In this document: piece after piece, positions 8,883 through 18,879 of the stretch
How the letters are laid out: every line of letters starts with the position of its first letter
Numbering within the stretch: the first letter of the stretch is position 1
Notes under the pieces: model-generated
Seen by the model: the letters and a program-made list of their open reading frames with translations, nothing else
What the model was told of the DNA's origin: nothing
Databases searched by the model: none
Translations under genes and position numbers: made by a program
Source of the DNA: Candidatus Gastranaerophilales bacterium
Lineage (GTDB): Bacteria; Cyanobacteriota; Vampirovibrionia; Gastranaerophilales; Gastranaerophilaceae
DNA length: 64,000 bases
NCBI GenBank assembly: GCA_900768915.1
Contig: CAAGEQ010000010.1
Location: forward strand, 48,169 to 112,168
Direction of reading: 5' to 3'

Positions 8883-10769
8883 ATGGCAGAATGTAAACAT
8901 AATCATTGTTGTGAAGATTGTCACGAAGAAGAAAATTTACAAGTATCTAAGATAGTTATATCAGTAATTTTGCTTGCGTTTGGTTTGTTATTGAGTGGTT
9001 ATCCTCAAGTTAAAATTGTGATATTTTTGTTCGCTTATTTATTGGTTGGTTTTGATATTATTTCAGAAGCCGTTAAGAATATATTGCATGGTGAAGTTTT
9101 TGATGAAAATTTTTTGATGAGTATTGCTACTATTGGTGCATTCTGTATAAAAGAATATCCGGAAGCAATTATGGTTATGGTGTTATATCAACTTGGTGAA
9201 TATTTTCAACATCGTGCCGTTGAAAAATCTAGACAATCTATTACTCAATTGATGGATATTAGACCAGATTTTGCTAATGTGATTTTTAATGATGAAATTG
9301 TTATTAAGACCCCAGAAAATGTTAAAATAGATGACACTATAATCGTAAAAACAGGTGAAAAAATACCATTAGACGGCATTGTTATTGAAGGTAGTGCTAC
9401 AATTGATGTTTCTGCTCTAACAGGTGAATCTGCACCTAAAAAAATATCTGTTGGTGATAATGCGATTAGTGGTTCAATAAATATTAATGGTGTATTGAAA
9501 ATAAAAGTTACAAAATTATTTCAAAATTCTACTGTTTCAAAAATTTTAGAATTAGTTCAAGAGGTGGCAGAAAAGAAATCAAAATCAGAAAACTTTATAT
9601 CTAAATTTGCTAAGATTTATACTCCAATAGTTGTTTTCTTGGCAGTATTGTTAGTTATTATTCCAACAATATTTTTTAATGGAGTTTTTTCAATATGGTT
9701 TCAAAGGGCTTTAACATTTTTAGTTATTTCTTGTCCTTGTGCATTTGTTATTGCAATTCCATTAAGTTTCTTTGCAGGCATTGGAGGTGCTTCAAAATGT
9801 GGAATTTTAATTAAAGGTAGCAATTATATAGAACAATTATCAAAAGTTAATGCAGTATTTTTTGATAAAACGGGTACACTTACAAAAGGTGCATTTAGAG
9901 TTGTTGATATTATTCCGAATGATAATTGTACAAAAGATGAATTGCTTAAAGATACTGCTTATGTTGAATATTTTTCAAGTCACCCAATCGCTATTTCTAT
10001 TAAACAAGCATTTGGAAAAGAGGTTGATTATAACAATGTATCAAATTTAGAAGAATTTGCCGGACTTGGTTTGAAAGCAACAATTGATGGGTATGATGTT
10101 ATAGTTGGTAATGAAAAGTTGATGAATAAATTCAATATAGAATTTGAGAAACAACAAAAAGATGGAACAATTGTTTATGTTGCAAAAGATGATAAGTATT
10201 TAGGCGCAATTATCATCTCAGATGAAATAAAAGAAAACGTTATATCATCAATTGAATTATTGAAAAAAATAGTAAAGTTTGTTGCTATTTTAACTGGTGA
10301 TGTCAAAAATTCGGCAGATTATATTGCAAAAAAAATAGGTATAGTAAATGTTTATTCAAATTTATTACCAATAGATAAGGTGAAAAAAATAGAAGAATGT
10401 ATAAAGGAAAATAAAACCGTCATGTTTGTTGGTGACGGTATAAATGATGCACCAGTATTAATGAGAGCAGATGTTGGTGTTGCTATGGGTGCATTAGGTT
10501 CAGATGCTGCTATTGAATCTGCTGATGTTGTTATTATGGACGATAAAATATCTAAAATACCGATGGCAATAAAAATTTCTAAAAAAACAATGTCTATTGT
10601 TTGGCAAAATATTATTTTTGCATTAGGTGTGAAAATATTGTTTTTAATATTAGGTGCATTAGGTTATATTTCTATGTGGGGAGCAGTTTTTGCTGATGTT
10701 GGTGTTACGTTAGTTGCAATCCTAAATGCATTACGCTCTTTACAAATAAATGATTTTATTAAAAAATGA
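8883..10769 (+). CDS. P1B-type heavy-metal exporting ATPase (Zn/Cd/Pb class)
   Basis: This pump exports divalent soft metals using ATP. Visible parts are a short N-terminal Cys/His stretch (ECKHNHCCEDCHEE) instead of a full HMA domain, the SALTGES actuator motif (written here as SALTGESAP), CPC at residues 284-286 in the membrane, the phosphorylation site DKTGTLT with Asp328, the SHPIA motif with His367, and GDGINDAP. The final membrane segment ADVGVTLVAILNAL matches the ZntA/CadA group, which favours zinc and cadmium. The ATG at 8883 is chosen because an earlier in-frame TTG lies inside operator 2 and upstream of the transcript start. ZIP follows after 22 bases. Confidence 0.95.
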   Translation: MAECKHNHCCEDCHEEENLQVSKIVISVILLAFGLLLSGYPQVKIVIFLFAYLLVGFDIISEAVKNILHGEVFDENFLMSIATIGAFCIKEYPEAIMVMVLYQLGEYFQHRAVEKSRQSITQLMDIRPDFANVIFNDEIVIKTPENVKIDDTIIVKTGEKIPLDGIVIEGSATIDVSALTGESAPKKISVGDNAISGSININGVLKIKVTKLFQNSTVSKILELVQEVAEKKSKSENFISKFAKIYTPIVVFLAVLLVIIPTIFFNGVFSIWFQRALTFLVISCPCAFVIAIPLSFFAGIGGASKCGILIKGSNYIEQLSKVNAVFFDKTGTLTKGAFRVVDIIPNDNCTKDELLKDTAYVEYFSSHPIAISIKQAFGKEVDYNNVSNLEEFAGLGLKATIDGYDVIVGNEKLMNKFNIEFEKQQKDGTIVYVAKDDKYLGAIIISDEIKENVISSIELLKKIVKFVAILTGDVKNSADYIAKKIGIVNVYSNLLPIDKVKKIEECIKENKTVMFVGDGINDAPVLMRADVGVAMGALGSDAAIESADVVIMDDKISKIPMAIKISKKTMSIVWQNIIFALGVKILFLILGALGYISMWGAVFADVGVTLVAILNALRSLQINDFIKK

Positions 10770-10791
10770 AAGAGTATAGGAGATTAGTAAG

Positions 10792-11631
10792 TTGGAAAAA
10801 ATACTCACATTGATATATGTTACAGCATTTGCTGGAATTGGTGGAACTGGTTTAGGTGGTGTTATCGGAGCATTATTTAAAAAAGATTCTGATAGGACTG
10901 CTAGTTTGTTATTGAGTTTTGCAGCAGGTGTAATGGTTGCAATCGTTTGTTTTGATTTGATTGTTAGTGCAATTGATACTAAAACAAATATTTTAATTGT
11001 CTGTGCCGGTATTGCATTTGGTGTGTTGGTTGTTTATTCACTAAACTTTTTTATTGATAGATTTACCAATTTAGAAGTTGAACATATTGATAACTCTCAC
11101 CCTCAAACTGCAGATGATTTAGATGAGATTATTCATAGTAATCATTTATCAGTTCATATAAAAAAACACGATACAAAGATGGCATTGCTTACAGCAGGTG
11201 TAATTATGGCATTTGCTATTGCTCTTCATAACTTGCCAGAGGGTATGACAATTGGTGCATCTTATGCAAATACTAAGGGGTTAATGCAAGGTTCTGCTTT
11301 AGTTCTATCAATACTTATTGGTTTACACAATATTCCAGAGGGTATGGCAATTGCTGTTCCATTGATTAATGGTGGTGTAAAAAGACGTCTTGCAATACTT
11401 ATTACAGCATTGAGTGGTGCTCCAACAATAGTAGGTGCATTAGTTGGTTTTTGGATAGGTGATATTGGACCATTAGGATTAGCATTAAGTTTAAGTTTTG
11501 CTAGTGGTGCAATGTTATATGTTGTTTTTGGTGAAATATTACCTCAATCAATTCTTATGTATAGAAGTAAATTACCAGCATTTTTTGTAATTATTGGTAT
11601 GCTTTTGGGGTTGGTAGTAATTCATTCATAA
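10792..11631 (+). CDS. ZIP-family divalent metal transporter
   Basis: This membrane transporter of about eight segments has both ZIP signatures, HNLPEGMTIG and HNIPEGMAIA, which hold the binuclear metal site in transmembrane helices 4 and 5. A variable hydrophilic loop contains several His residues (around HSNHLSVHIKKH). ZIP proteins usually move zinc or related metals into the cytosol. Here the gene sits behind an efflux ATPase and under the same repressor-controlled promoter, so its direction or role deserves care. The start is TTG with AGGAG nine bases upstream. Confidence 0.92.
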   Translation: MEKILTLIYVTAFAGIGGTGLGGVIGALFKKDSDRTASLLLSFAAGVMVAIVCFDLIVSAIDTKTNILIVCAGIAFGVLVVYSLNFFIDRFTNLEVEHIDNSHPQTADDLDEIIHSNHLSVHIKKHDTKMALLTAGVIMAFAIALHNLPEGMTIGASYANTKGLMQGSALVLSILIGLHNIPEGMAIAVPLINGGVKRRLAILITALSGAPTIVGALVGFWIGDIGPLGLALSLSFASGAMLYVVFGEILPQSILMYRSKLPAFFVIIGMLLGLVVIHS

Positions 11632-11692
11632 TTTAATTGTTGTATTTTGTACACTAAATATGTTACTATCATAATAAGTTAAGGATAAAATT

Positions 11693-13228
11693 ATGATAGT
11701 TAATACATTGAAGAAAGATTTTTTAGCCTCAATAATTGTATTTTTGGTGGCTTTGCCGTTAGCAATTGGTATCTCAATCGCTTGTGGATTACCAATCTAT
11801 AGTGGTATTGTTTCAGGTATTATTGGTGGTATTGTAGTTGGTGCATTTTCTGGAAATTCTTTACAAGTTTCTGGGCCTGCTGCTGGTTTAATATTGATTA
11901 TTGTTGATATTATGCAAACGATGGGGGTTGAAAAACTCTTTTTAATTATATTTATTGTTGGGCTTTTGCAAATAACATTCGGATTATTTTCTTTTGGTAA
12001 ATGGTTTAGAGCAATTTCTCCTGCAATAATTCAAGGTATGTTAGCTGGAATTGGTGTTTCGATTTTTCTTTCTCAATTTCATATAATGTTAGATAGTACA
12101 CCTAAAAATAATTTTATTGATAACATAAAAGATTTATGTAGTGTTATTTATCATTCTGTCTTACCATTAGATGGTTCAAATCATCATTTGGCTTGTATGA
12201 TTGGAGTATTAACTATTGTTGTTATGTTGATTTGGAAAGTTATTCCTATTAAAAAGTTGAAATTTATTCCATCTGCTTTAGTCGGTATTATTGTTTCATC
12301 TATTGTTGCAAATGCATATCATTTTAATATTAATTATATTCAAGTTGATTCTAATTTTTTGAATAATATGACTTTTATCAAGCCTGCTCAATTCTTGGGT
12401 ATATTTGATTTTAAAGTACTTTTAAATGCTTTGGTTATCACATTTATTGCTAGTGCAGAAACATTGCTTACCTCTGCTGCTATTGATAAAATGAGTACTA
12501 ATTCTAAAACAGATTATGATAAAGAAATCATTGCTCAAGGTATAGGTAATTCATTATCAGGTTTAGTGGGTGGTTTACCTATTACTGGTGTAATTGTTCG
12601 TAGTGCTGCAAATATTAATGCAGATGCTCAAACTAGAATGTCTGCAATTTTACACGGCGTTTGGTTATTGTTATTCGTTACAGTATTTCCACAAGTATTA
12701 AATTATATTCCAATTTCAGCATTGGCGGCAATTCTTGTATATACAGGTTATAAATTGATAGATGTTGATGCTGCGAAACATATTTATACTTTAAGTAAAG
12801 GTGAATTTTTGATTTATTTAATTACTCTTGTTTCAATATTATTTACGAATTTGTTTGAGGGTATTTTGATTGGTTTTGGTTTTGCTTTCTTAAAGAGTGC
12901 TTATAAAGTTTTGAAAGTTGATATTGATAAAGAATTTGTTGAAGCAGAAAATAAGATTATTGTTAAATTGCATGGTAATATTACATTCTTGCAATTACCA
13001 ATGTTAATTGAATCAATGGATCATCTTCCAAAAAATAAAAATATTCATTTATGTACGGAACGTTTGCATTATATCGATCATGCCTGTGTTGATTATATCA
13101 AGTATTGGGAAAAAGAACGTTTGAACAAGATGAAAGGCTATACCGTAGATATTGCTTGGGATGAAATCAGTAAGACTTATCCAAGTTTTGAATGGGATAA
13201 ATTCCATGAAAAACACGACGAAGAATAA
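11693..13228 (+). CDS. SulP/SLC26-family anion transporter with C-terminal STAS-like domain
   Basis: Residues 1 to about 400 form a multi-span membrane domain with SulP marks: ALPLAIGISIACGLPIYSG and LQVSGPAAGLILI near the N-terminus, and GLVGGLPITGVIVRSAANI in the later repeat. Residues from about 420 resemble a STAS domain (IIVKLHGNITFLQLPML). Family members carry sulfate, bicarbonate or dicarboxylates, and the substrate is not decidable here. It follows the ZIP gene by 61 bases with its own AAGGA site and may be read through from the metal promoter or have its own. Confidence 0.9.
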   Translation: MIVNTLKKDFLASIIVFLVALPLAIGISIACGLPIYSGIVSGIIGGIVVGAFSGNSLQVSGPAAGLILIIVDIMQTMGVEKLFLIIFIVGLLQITFGLFSFGKWFRAISPAIIQGMLAGIGVSIFLSQFHIMLDSTPKNNFIDNIKDLCSVIYHSVLPLDGSNHHLACMIGVLTIVVMLIWKVIPIKKLKFIPSALVGIIVSSIVANAYHFNINYIQVDSNFLNNMTFIKPAQFLGIFDFKVLLNALVITFIASAETLLTSAAIDKMSTNSKTDYDKEIIAQGIGNSLSGLVGGLPITGVIVRSAANINADAQTRMSAILHGVWLLLFVTVFPQVLNYIPISALAAILVYTGYKLIDVDAAKHIYTLSKGEFLIYLITLVSILFTNLFEGILIGFGFAFLKSAYKVLKVDIDKEFVEAENKIIVKLHGNITFLQLPMLIESMDHLPKNKNIHLCTERLHYIDHACVDYIKYWEKERLNKMKGYTVDIAWDEISKTYPSFEWDKFHEKHDEE

Positions 13229-13264
13229 ATATTGTAAATATTATTTTATTTTTTAGCAAATTTA

Positions 13265-14305
13265 TTGATTGATAGACATTATAGTTGTGTGATTATACAA
13301 AATTATAGCCCTAGTGTATCTTATTCAATCAACAAAAATAATAGAACTAATAATTATAAAATTAGTTCGTTACCTTGTGATACAGTATCATTTCAAGGTC
13401 ATGCCGGTATCGAAAGATATGCTAAAAATGGGATTGATTATTTGAAACATGAAACTGCTTTTTTTAGAGAAGCAACAACTGATAATTTCGTGAAAAATTT
13501 TATCAAAGATAATTTTGCTGAAAAAAATAAAATAAAAATAGTTATTGGTGGTTGTTCAACAGGTGAAGAAGCCGTCACTTATAGTATGTTGCTTGATGAT
13601 ATGAAAAATAAAGTTGATATTTTAGGATTTGATTTAAGTAAAACGTCTATTGAACAAGCAAAAAAAAGAACATATTTATTTCATAAACCTAATGAAAAAG
13701 AAAAAGAAGAATTAGAATCTATGGGGGTTGCTGCATATAGAGATTCTTATTTAGTCTTTGATAGTAAAAAACAATTGACCGATGATGAAAAACAAAATAA
13801 AGTATTATTTGATAAATTTTTCGAAAAATCAGATGAAATTGTTGAAAATAAAAAGCCGTTAATTGAACGTTTTCAAGATTGGTTAATTTCAAAAATTTAT
13901 AAAGAACCTCCAATGGCTATGCAGAAAAAATTATACAAATTAAAAGATGGCAAGGCTGATAATTGTAAATTTATTCAAGGTGATATTGAAGATATTAGAG
14001 GTATTGTCGGTGAAAAGAAAGCAGATGTAATTTTGTTTAGAAATGCTATGTATCATTTAACAACTAAAGAAATTGGTTATGAAGCAACTCGTGTTCCTAG
14101 AAAAAATTCTCCAACAATTGTAGAAAATATTTGTAAAAAAATGAAAGATAGTTTATCTGATAATGGTTTGTTAGTTTTTGGTAAAAATGAACATTCTCAA
14201 ATGGTTGATGAAAATACATTACCAAATGTTATGATGAAATTAGGCTTTAAACCGTTGAATAAATTAGATAATAAACATGTTACTGTTTGGCAAAAAGTTT
14301 CATAA
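13265..14305 (+). CDS. CheR-like SAM methyltransferase with N-terminal DTVSFQG tag
   Basis: The catalytic core matches the CheR methyltransferase domain: HETAFFREATT, the SAM-binding GGCSTGEEAVTYSM near residues 95-108, LGFDLSKTSIEQAK, and VILFRNAMYHLT. The CheR N-terminal receptor-recognition domain is absent and no chemotaxis gene is nearby, so the substrate is unlikely to be a chemoreceptor. About 38 Asn/Ser-rich residues precede DTVSFQG, which recurs exactly in form in the protein at 26185. No ATG precedes the conserved part. The TTG at 13265 or a GTG at 13289 must serve, and no ribosome site is visible, so the start is uncertain. Confidence 0.75.
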   Translation: MIDRHYSCVIIQNYSPSVSYSINKNNRTNNYKISSLPCDTVSFQGHAGIERYAKNGIDYLKHETAFFREATTDNFVKNFIKDNFAEKNKIKIVIGGCSTGEEAVTYSMLLDDMKNKVDILGFDLSKTSIEQAKKRTYLFHKPNEKEKEELESMGVAAYRDSYLVFDSKKQLTDDEKQNKVLFDKFFEKSDEIVENKKPLIERFQDWLISKIYKEPPMAMQKKLYKLKDGKADNCKFIQGDIEDIRGIVGEKKADVILFRNAMYHLTTKEIGYEATRVPRKNSPTIVENICKKMKDSLSDNGLLVFGKNEHSQMVDENTLPNVMMKLGFKPLNKLDNKHVTVWQKVS

Positions 14306-15709
14306 TTATTTTGTAAGATAAGGAAGTTCTATTATAAAATTAGTTCCTTTATTAAGTTCACTTTCAATATGAATTGTTCCATTGTGTAATTCAATTATGT
14401 TTTTTACAATTGCTAATCCTAGTCCAGTTCCACCAGTTTTTCTGCTACGTGCCTTATCTATTCTAAAGAATTTTTCAAATAAACGTTCAAAATATTTTTT
14501 TTCTATGCCAATACCATAATCTTTTACTTCAATTTTCAAGGTTGTTTTGTTATCAGATAATATGACATCAATTTTGTCTGATTGTGAGTATTTTATTGCA
14601 TTATTAATCAAGTTTGAGATTGCTCTGTGCATAAGTTCATCTTCTCCATAGAAGAAATAAACTTTATCAGCAATAAGATTAACTTTTATATTTGGAGTAG
14701 ATGAATAATTTATAATATTATTTATCAAATTGTTTAAAGAAAATTCTTTATAATCTTTATTATCATTACTTTTTTCTGCCTCAATTTCTGCTAAATTAAG
14801 AATATCATTTACTAAAATATTTATATATTTAACTTGATAAGAGATGATATTAAAGCATTCTTTATCTGCTTCATTCATTTCATCATATCTGGTTTCAATT
14901 AGTTCTACTGCAGAATTTATAGCAGTAATAGGTGTTTTAATTTCGTGTGTGATATTTTGTATAAAATCACTTTTATATTCTTCGAGTTGTTCTAATCTTT
15001 GAATTTGACGTTTTAATCTTTTTGTCATTTTCTTTACAGAAATTGCTAGTTCTTCAAGGATTCCAATATCCGGAATAGTTATTTCGGTATCAAGATTTCC
15101 ATTTGCAATTTGGGTTATGCTATCTTGTAGAGTGTTAAATGGAACTCTGATTTTTTGGATAATATATATAAAACTAGAAATTAAAAGTAGTAAACAAGCA
15201 CCTAAGAACAACCAAATACTACGTTGTGCTTTTAAGATACTTTTCATTACATCTTCTTCAGAAACAGTGATTTCTAAATAATATTTTTTGTTCTTTATTG
15301 TTAGTTTTTCAACGTGACAAATTATTTTGTCTTTAATAGAGTGTCTATAAAGTTTAAAGATATCCTTGCAAGTTTTATGAAATTCAATGTTATCTTTTGC
15401 AAGTTGTGTATCTGAAAAACCTTTTGAAGATGCTAATAATTTTTTATTATTATCAAATATTCTGAATTTTATATTTTCATATTGGAAATCATCACAATAT
15501 TGTTGAAGTTTTCTTGTATTATGAGTTTCAATTAGTGGTGTAATAACCCATTCTATTTGCTTTTGAAAGATTGTTAGTTCTTCAATTTCTTCTTTCATAT
15601 AAGAATTGTTAAATTTGACAATGTTATACAAAGACAATGCAGCAAAAATTAGTATTATTGTTGTGAAACTGTACAGTTTGTTTAACCAAAATTTATCTCG
15701 TTTATTCAT
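14306..15709 (-). CDS. Membrane sensor histidine kinase (PhoR/ResE type)
   Basis: This is the sensor of a two-component system. There are two membrane segments (about residues 10-32 and 165-187) flanking a sensor region of about 130 residues with no recognised domain. Then come a HAMP linker, the HisKA helix with phospho-accepting His255 in THEIKTPI, and an ATPase domain with NLINNAIKYS, KDYGIGI and GGTGLGLAI boxes. The ATG at 15709 has AAGGAACC upstream and overlaps the response-regulator stop by eight bases, so the pair is translationally coupled. A GTG 33 bases earlier is less likely. The signal is unknown. Confidence 0.95.
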   Translation of the reverse strand: MNKRDKFWLNKLYSFTTIILIFAALSLYNIVKFNNSYMKEEIEELTIFQKQIEWVITPLIETHNTRKLQQYCDDFQYENIKFRIFDNNKKLLASSKGFSDTQLAKDNIEFHKTCKDIFKLYRHSIKDKIICHVEKLTIKNKKYYLEITVSEEDVMKSILKAQRSIWLFLGACLLLLISSFIYIIQKIRVPFNTLQDSITQIANGNLDTEITIPDIGILEELAISVKKMTKRLKRQIQRLEQLEEYKSDFIQNITHEIKTPITAINSAVELIETRYDEMNEADKECFNIISYQVKYINILVNDILNLAEIEAEKSNDNKDYKEFSLNNLINNIINYSSTPNIKVNLIADKVYFFYGEDELMHRAISNLINNAIKYSQSDKIDVILSDNKTTLKIEVKDYGIGIEKKYFERLFEKFFRIDKARSRKTGGTGLGLAIVKNIIELHNGTIHIESELNKGTNFIIELPYLTK

Positions 15710-16391
15710 TATTTGGTTCCTTAAGTCTATATCCAACGCCACGCAATGTTTCTAAATCTGTACTAAGTTTATTTAACTTTCTTCTTATGTTTAAGATTTG
15801 AACGTCAACGGCTCTTTCTGATATATCAAAACCATCATCACCACGCAAATATTCAAGTATTTGAGAACGAGTATAAACTTTTCCTACATTTGCAATAAAT
15901 AGTTTTAATATCTCAAATTCAAATCTTGTTAGTTTAATTTCTTGATTATCAATTTCAGCACTACGTTTGTCTTCATTTAGTACTAATGTTTTATAACTAA
16001 GTATTTTGTTTTGTTCTTTTGCTAAATGTGCACGTATCCTTGCTAACAAAATTTTGTTGCTAAATGGTTTTGTTATATAATCAATTGCACCACATTCAAA
16101 ACCTTTTACAATATCTTCTTCCATTTTTTTTGCAGTTAGCATTATTATAGGTATATTTTTAAGTCTAATATCTTGTTTTATTGCTTTGCAAACTGTGAAA
16201 CCATCTATTTCTGGTAACATTACATCTAGCAGCACAAGGTCAGGCATGTAGTTTTTAATTATATTTAATGCTTCTTGCCCATCGTATGCTTTTTTTATAT
16301 TGTGGTAGCCATCAGACAACAATACTAACTCAATTAGTCGATTGATGTCGTGTTCATCTTCTACAATTAAAATTTTACTGTCTTTAAGCAT
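15702..16391 (-). CDS. OmpR/PhoB-family response regulator
   Basis: This is the DNA-binding output of the adjacent kinase. The receiver domain has the acidic pocket (IVEDEHD), phospho-accepting Asp in LLDVMLPE, and the conserved TAKK and ITKPF signals. The C-terminal winged helix includes ISERAVDVQILNIRRKL and ETLRGVGYRL. The ATG at 16391 is preferred because a TATAAT box lies at 16398-16403 on this strand, overlapping an alternative ATG at 16406. With only six bases between box and ATG the mRNA would be almost leaderless. The gene is divergent from the PAP2 phosphatase gene. Confidence 0.93.
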   Translation of the reverse strand: MLKDSKILIVEDEHDINRLIELVLLSDGYHNIKKAYDGQEALNIIKNYMPDLVLLDVMLPEIDGFTVCKAIKQDIRLKNIPIIMLTAKKMEEDIVKGFECGAIDYITKPFSNKILLARIRAHLAKEQNKILSYKTLVLNEDKRSAEIDNQEIKLTRFEFEILKLFIANVGKVYTRSQILEYLRGDDGFDISERAVDVQILNIRRKLNKLSTDLETLRGVGYRLKEPNNE

Positions 16392-16503
16392 ATTTATATT
16401 ATACATGTTTTCTGTTAGATATACATTAGTTTTGTGTTAGCAATTTTGTTTTATATACAATTTACGATATAATGTGAATGGAATATTGAATTTGGAGTTT
16501 ATT

Positions 16504-17454
16504 ATGAGTTGGTTAGGTTGGCAAATAGATTATTTATTGTTCTTACAAAATTTTAGAGATGTATCACATCATATTTTTGATAATTTCTTTTTAACAATTA
16601 CTTTGTTTGGACAAATATTTGTACCTCTGACTATTATATGTTTGATATATTGGTGCATAAATAAAAAAATAGGTTTTTATATTGTATCAACGTATTTGTA
16701 CGGTTTTTTAGTTAATATATTTTTGAAAACAACGGCTTGTATATATCGTCCTTGGTTGTTAGATTCAAGAGTAAAACCATTAACTCAAGCGATTGCAGGT
16801 GCTACAGGATATTCATTTCCGAGTGGTCATACTTCAGAAGTTGTGACTGCATTTGGTTCTATTGCAAAATCTTTTTGGGACAATAAATTTTTAAGATATT
16901 TATGTTTTGCAGTTATATTTTTAGTAATGCTTTCTCGTAATTATCTTGGTGTGCACACTCCTCAAGATGTTATAGTCTCATTTTTCGTAGGTATAGGTTT
17001 AATATTTGCGAATGAAAAAATATTGAAATGGGTAGATGATGGTAAAAATAGAGATTTTATTCTAATATCTGTTGTGACAATTGCTTGTGTGTTATTAACT
17101 TTATATGTTACGTATAAAAGTTATCCTATTCATTATTTGAATGGAAAAGTTTTGTATAATCCATATTTTATTAAAACTGATATTTATATAAAAGTTGGTT
17201 TTATATTGGGTGCATTGTATGGTTGGTGCATTGAAAAACGCTTTGTAAACTTCTCTGCTGAAATTGGTTCTATTCTGCATAAAGTAGTTCGATTTGTTGT
17301 TGGTATAACTGTTTTTTATGTTTTATTTAATTTTGCTAACAATGTTTTAGTTCTTTATCTAGGTAAAAAATTAGGTTATTTAATTGGATATTTTGTTGTA
17401 GGTTTATTTATGACTCTGATTTATCCATTTTGCATTAAATTGACTCAAAAATAA
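16504..17454 (+). CDS. PAP2-superfamily membrane phosphatase
   Basis: This integral membrane acid phosphatase carries the three PAP2 motifs in order: KTTACIYRP, the PSGHTSE box with the catalytic His, and SRNYLGVHTPQD. Extra hydrophobic segments follow to the C-terminus. Likely substrates are lipid phosphates such as phosphatidate or undecaprenyl pyrophosphate, which the sequence does not resolve. The ATG at 16504 has TTTGGAG upstream at good spacing; an in-frame GTG 30 bases earlier is rejected. It is divergent from the two-component system. Confidence 0.9.
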   Translation: MSWLGWQIDYLLFLQNFRDVSHHIFDNFFLTITLFGQIFVPLTIICLIYWCINKKIGFYIVSTYLYGFLVNIFLKTTACIYRPWLLDSRVKPLTQAIAGATGYSFPSGHTSEVVTAFGSIAKSFWDNKFLRYLCFAVIFLVMLSRNYLGVHTPQDVIVSFFVGIGLIFANEKILKWVDDGKNRDFILISVVTIACVLLTLYVTYKSYPIHYLNGKVLYNPYFIKTDIYIKVGFILGALYGWCIEKRFVNFSAEIGSILHKVVRFVVGITVFYVLFNFANNVLVLYLGKKLGYLIGYFVVGLFMTLIYPFCIKLTQK

Positions 17455-17546
17455 GTTATAATTTTTTTGTATGTCTTTTGTTATCAATATGTTTGTGTTA
17501 CCTTATAAATGTTCGGAATACCTAAACATGTTGAGGAATGTTATTT

Positions 17547-18485
17547 ATGATAAATAATAAAGAATATACAAAAGAAGAATTATTAGATTTGTATGAAAAA
17601 CCATTAGAAGAATTAATTGAACTTTCACACGAAGTTACTATTGAAAATTTTGATAATAAGGTAGAGGCTTGTAGTATTATCAGTGCAAAGACAGGTGCTT
17701 GTAGTGAAAATTGTAAATATTGTGCTCAAAGTAAACATAATCATGCAGAAATTGAATGCCACCCACTTTTAGATGTAGAAACTGTTAAAAAGGCTGCTTT
17801 AAGTGCAAAGGAAAATGGTGCGACTCGTTTCTGTATCGTTACATCTGGACGTGTGCCAACAGATAGCGATTTTGAAAAAATATTAGAAATGATTAAAGAA
17901 GTTGCTTCAATTGATGGTATTCATTGTTGTGCGTCATTAGGTTTGTTATCAGAAGAACAAGTTAAACAAATTAAAGAGGCAGGTGTTGAAAGATATAATC
18001 ACAATATTAACACTTCTGAACATTATCATAATCATATTTGTACAACTCATAATTTTGAAGATAGAGTTAATACAGTTAAAATGGTTAAAAAATATAGTAT
18101 GGAAGCCTGTTGTGGTGTAATTGTTGGTATGGGTGAATCTCGTGAAGATAGAATTGAGATGGCTTTATCTTTAAGACAACTTAACCCTAAAACAGTTCCA
18201 ATAAATTTCTTAAATCCAATCAAGGGAACTCCATTAGAAGATTATGAAGATAAAATTTCAGAAGAAGAAATTTTAAAGACTATATGTATTTTTAGATTAG
18301 CACTTCCAAAATCTTTGTTGAGATATGCAGGTGGTAGAACTACTCGTTTGAGTAAATATAATCAAAAATTAGGTATTATTGCGGGTATAAATTCTTTATT
18401 AGTAGGTAATTACTTAACTACAACTGGCTCAAAATCTGAAGAAGATAAGGAAATGTTAAAGAGTTTAGATTTGGTTATGAACTAA
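17547..18485 (+). CDS. bioB: Biotin synthase 1 (type I-like ligand set)
   Basis: This radical SAM enzyme inserts sulfur into dethiobiotin to form biotin. The SAM [4Fe-4S] motif is CSENCKYC (Cys52, 56, 59). The residues that hold the sacrificial [2Fe-2S] cluster in E. coli BioB are all present: RFCIVTSGR with Cys96, HCCASLG, CCGVIVGMGE, and the Arg of LRYAGGR. YNHNIN is also typical. The ATG at 17547 is preferred because GAGG lies ten bases upstream, too close to an ATG at 17538. A second bioB is at 59355 and a BioY transporter at 55264; no other biotin genes are in the window. Confidence 0.95.
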   Translation: MINNKEYTKEELLDLYEKPLEELIELSHEVTIENFDNKVEACSIISAKTGACSENCKYCAQSKHNHAEIECHPLLDVETVKKAALSAKENGATRFCIVTSGRVPTDSDFEKILEMIKEVASIDGIHCCASLGLLSEEQVKQIKEAGVERYNHNINTSEHYHNHICTTHNFEDRVNTVKMVKKYSMEACCGVIVGMGESREDRIEMALSLRQLNPKTVPINFLNPIKGTPLEDYEDKISEEEILKTICIFRLALPKSLLRYAGGRTTRLSKYNQKLGIIAGINSLLVGNYLTTTGSKSEEDKEMLKSLDLVMN

Positions 18486-18527
18486 ATTAATGTGATAAAA
18501 TTTAATTATACAGTAAGGAGTTGTTCT

Positions 18528-18878
18528 ATGTATGATGAAATTTTTGAGAAGTTGGCAAAATCTGATTTCAGAAGTAAATTCAAATTAAAAGAAAAAGATT
18601 TTGAATATATAAATGCTAAAGGTATTGATACTATTAGACAACATGCTCATGATTTTATCAAAAAACGAATTGCTCCTTCTTTTATTCCGAATGATGAACG
18701 ACAAACACCGATGAAAGGTCACCCTGTTTTTATTGCACAACACGGAACTGGTACTTGTTGCAGAAAATGTATCAGTAAATGGCATAATATTCCAAAGGGT
18801 GTAGAATTAACTACCTCTCAACAAAATTATATTGTTGATATTATTATGGAATGGATAAGGCGACAAATGGAAAAATAA
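18528..18878 (+). CDS. DUF4186 family protein
   Basis: This 116-residue soluble protein resembles the DUF4186 family. Its marks are a central HPVFIAQHGTGTCCRKC stretch followed by KWHNIPKG, giving paired His and Cys residues that could bind a metal. The function of the family is unknown to me. The ATG at 18528 has AAGGAG at the right spacing, so an in-frame GTG 36 bases upstream is rejected. It lies 42 bases after bioB 1 and converges on the aminotransferase gene with no gap. Confidence 0.8.
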   Translation: MYDEIFEKLAKSDFRSKFKLKEKDFEYINAKGIDTIRQHAHDFIKKRIAPSFIPNDERQTPMKGHPVFIAQHGTGTCCRKCISKWHNIPKGVELTTSQQNYIVDIIMEWIRRQMEK

Positions 18879-18879
18879 T

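Noticed and set aside
17455..17546. BirA-type biotin operator upstream of bioB 1
   Set aside because: No dyad resembling TTGTTAAC...GTTAACAA could be found in the spacer, nor upstream of bioB 2.
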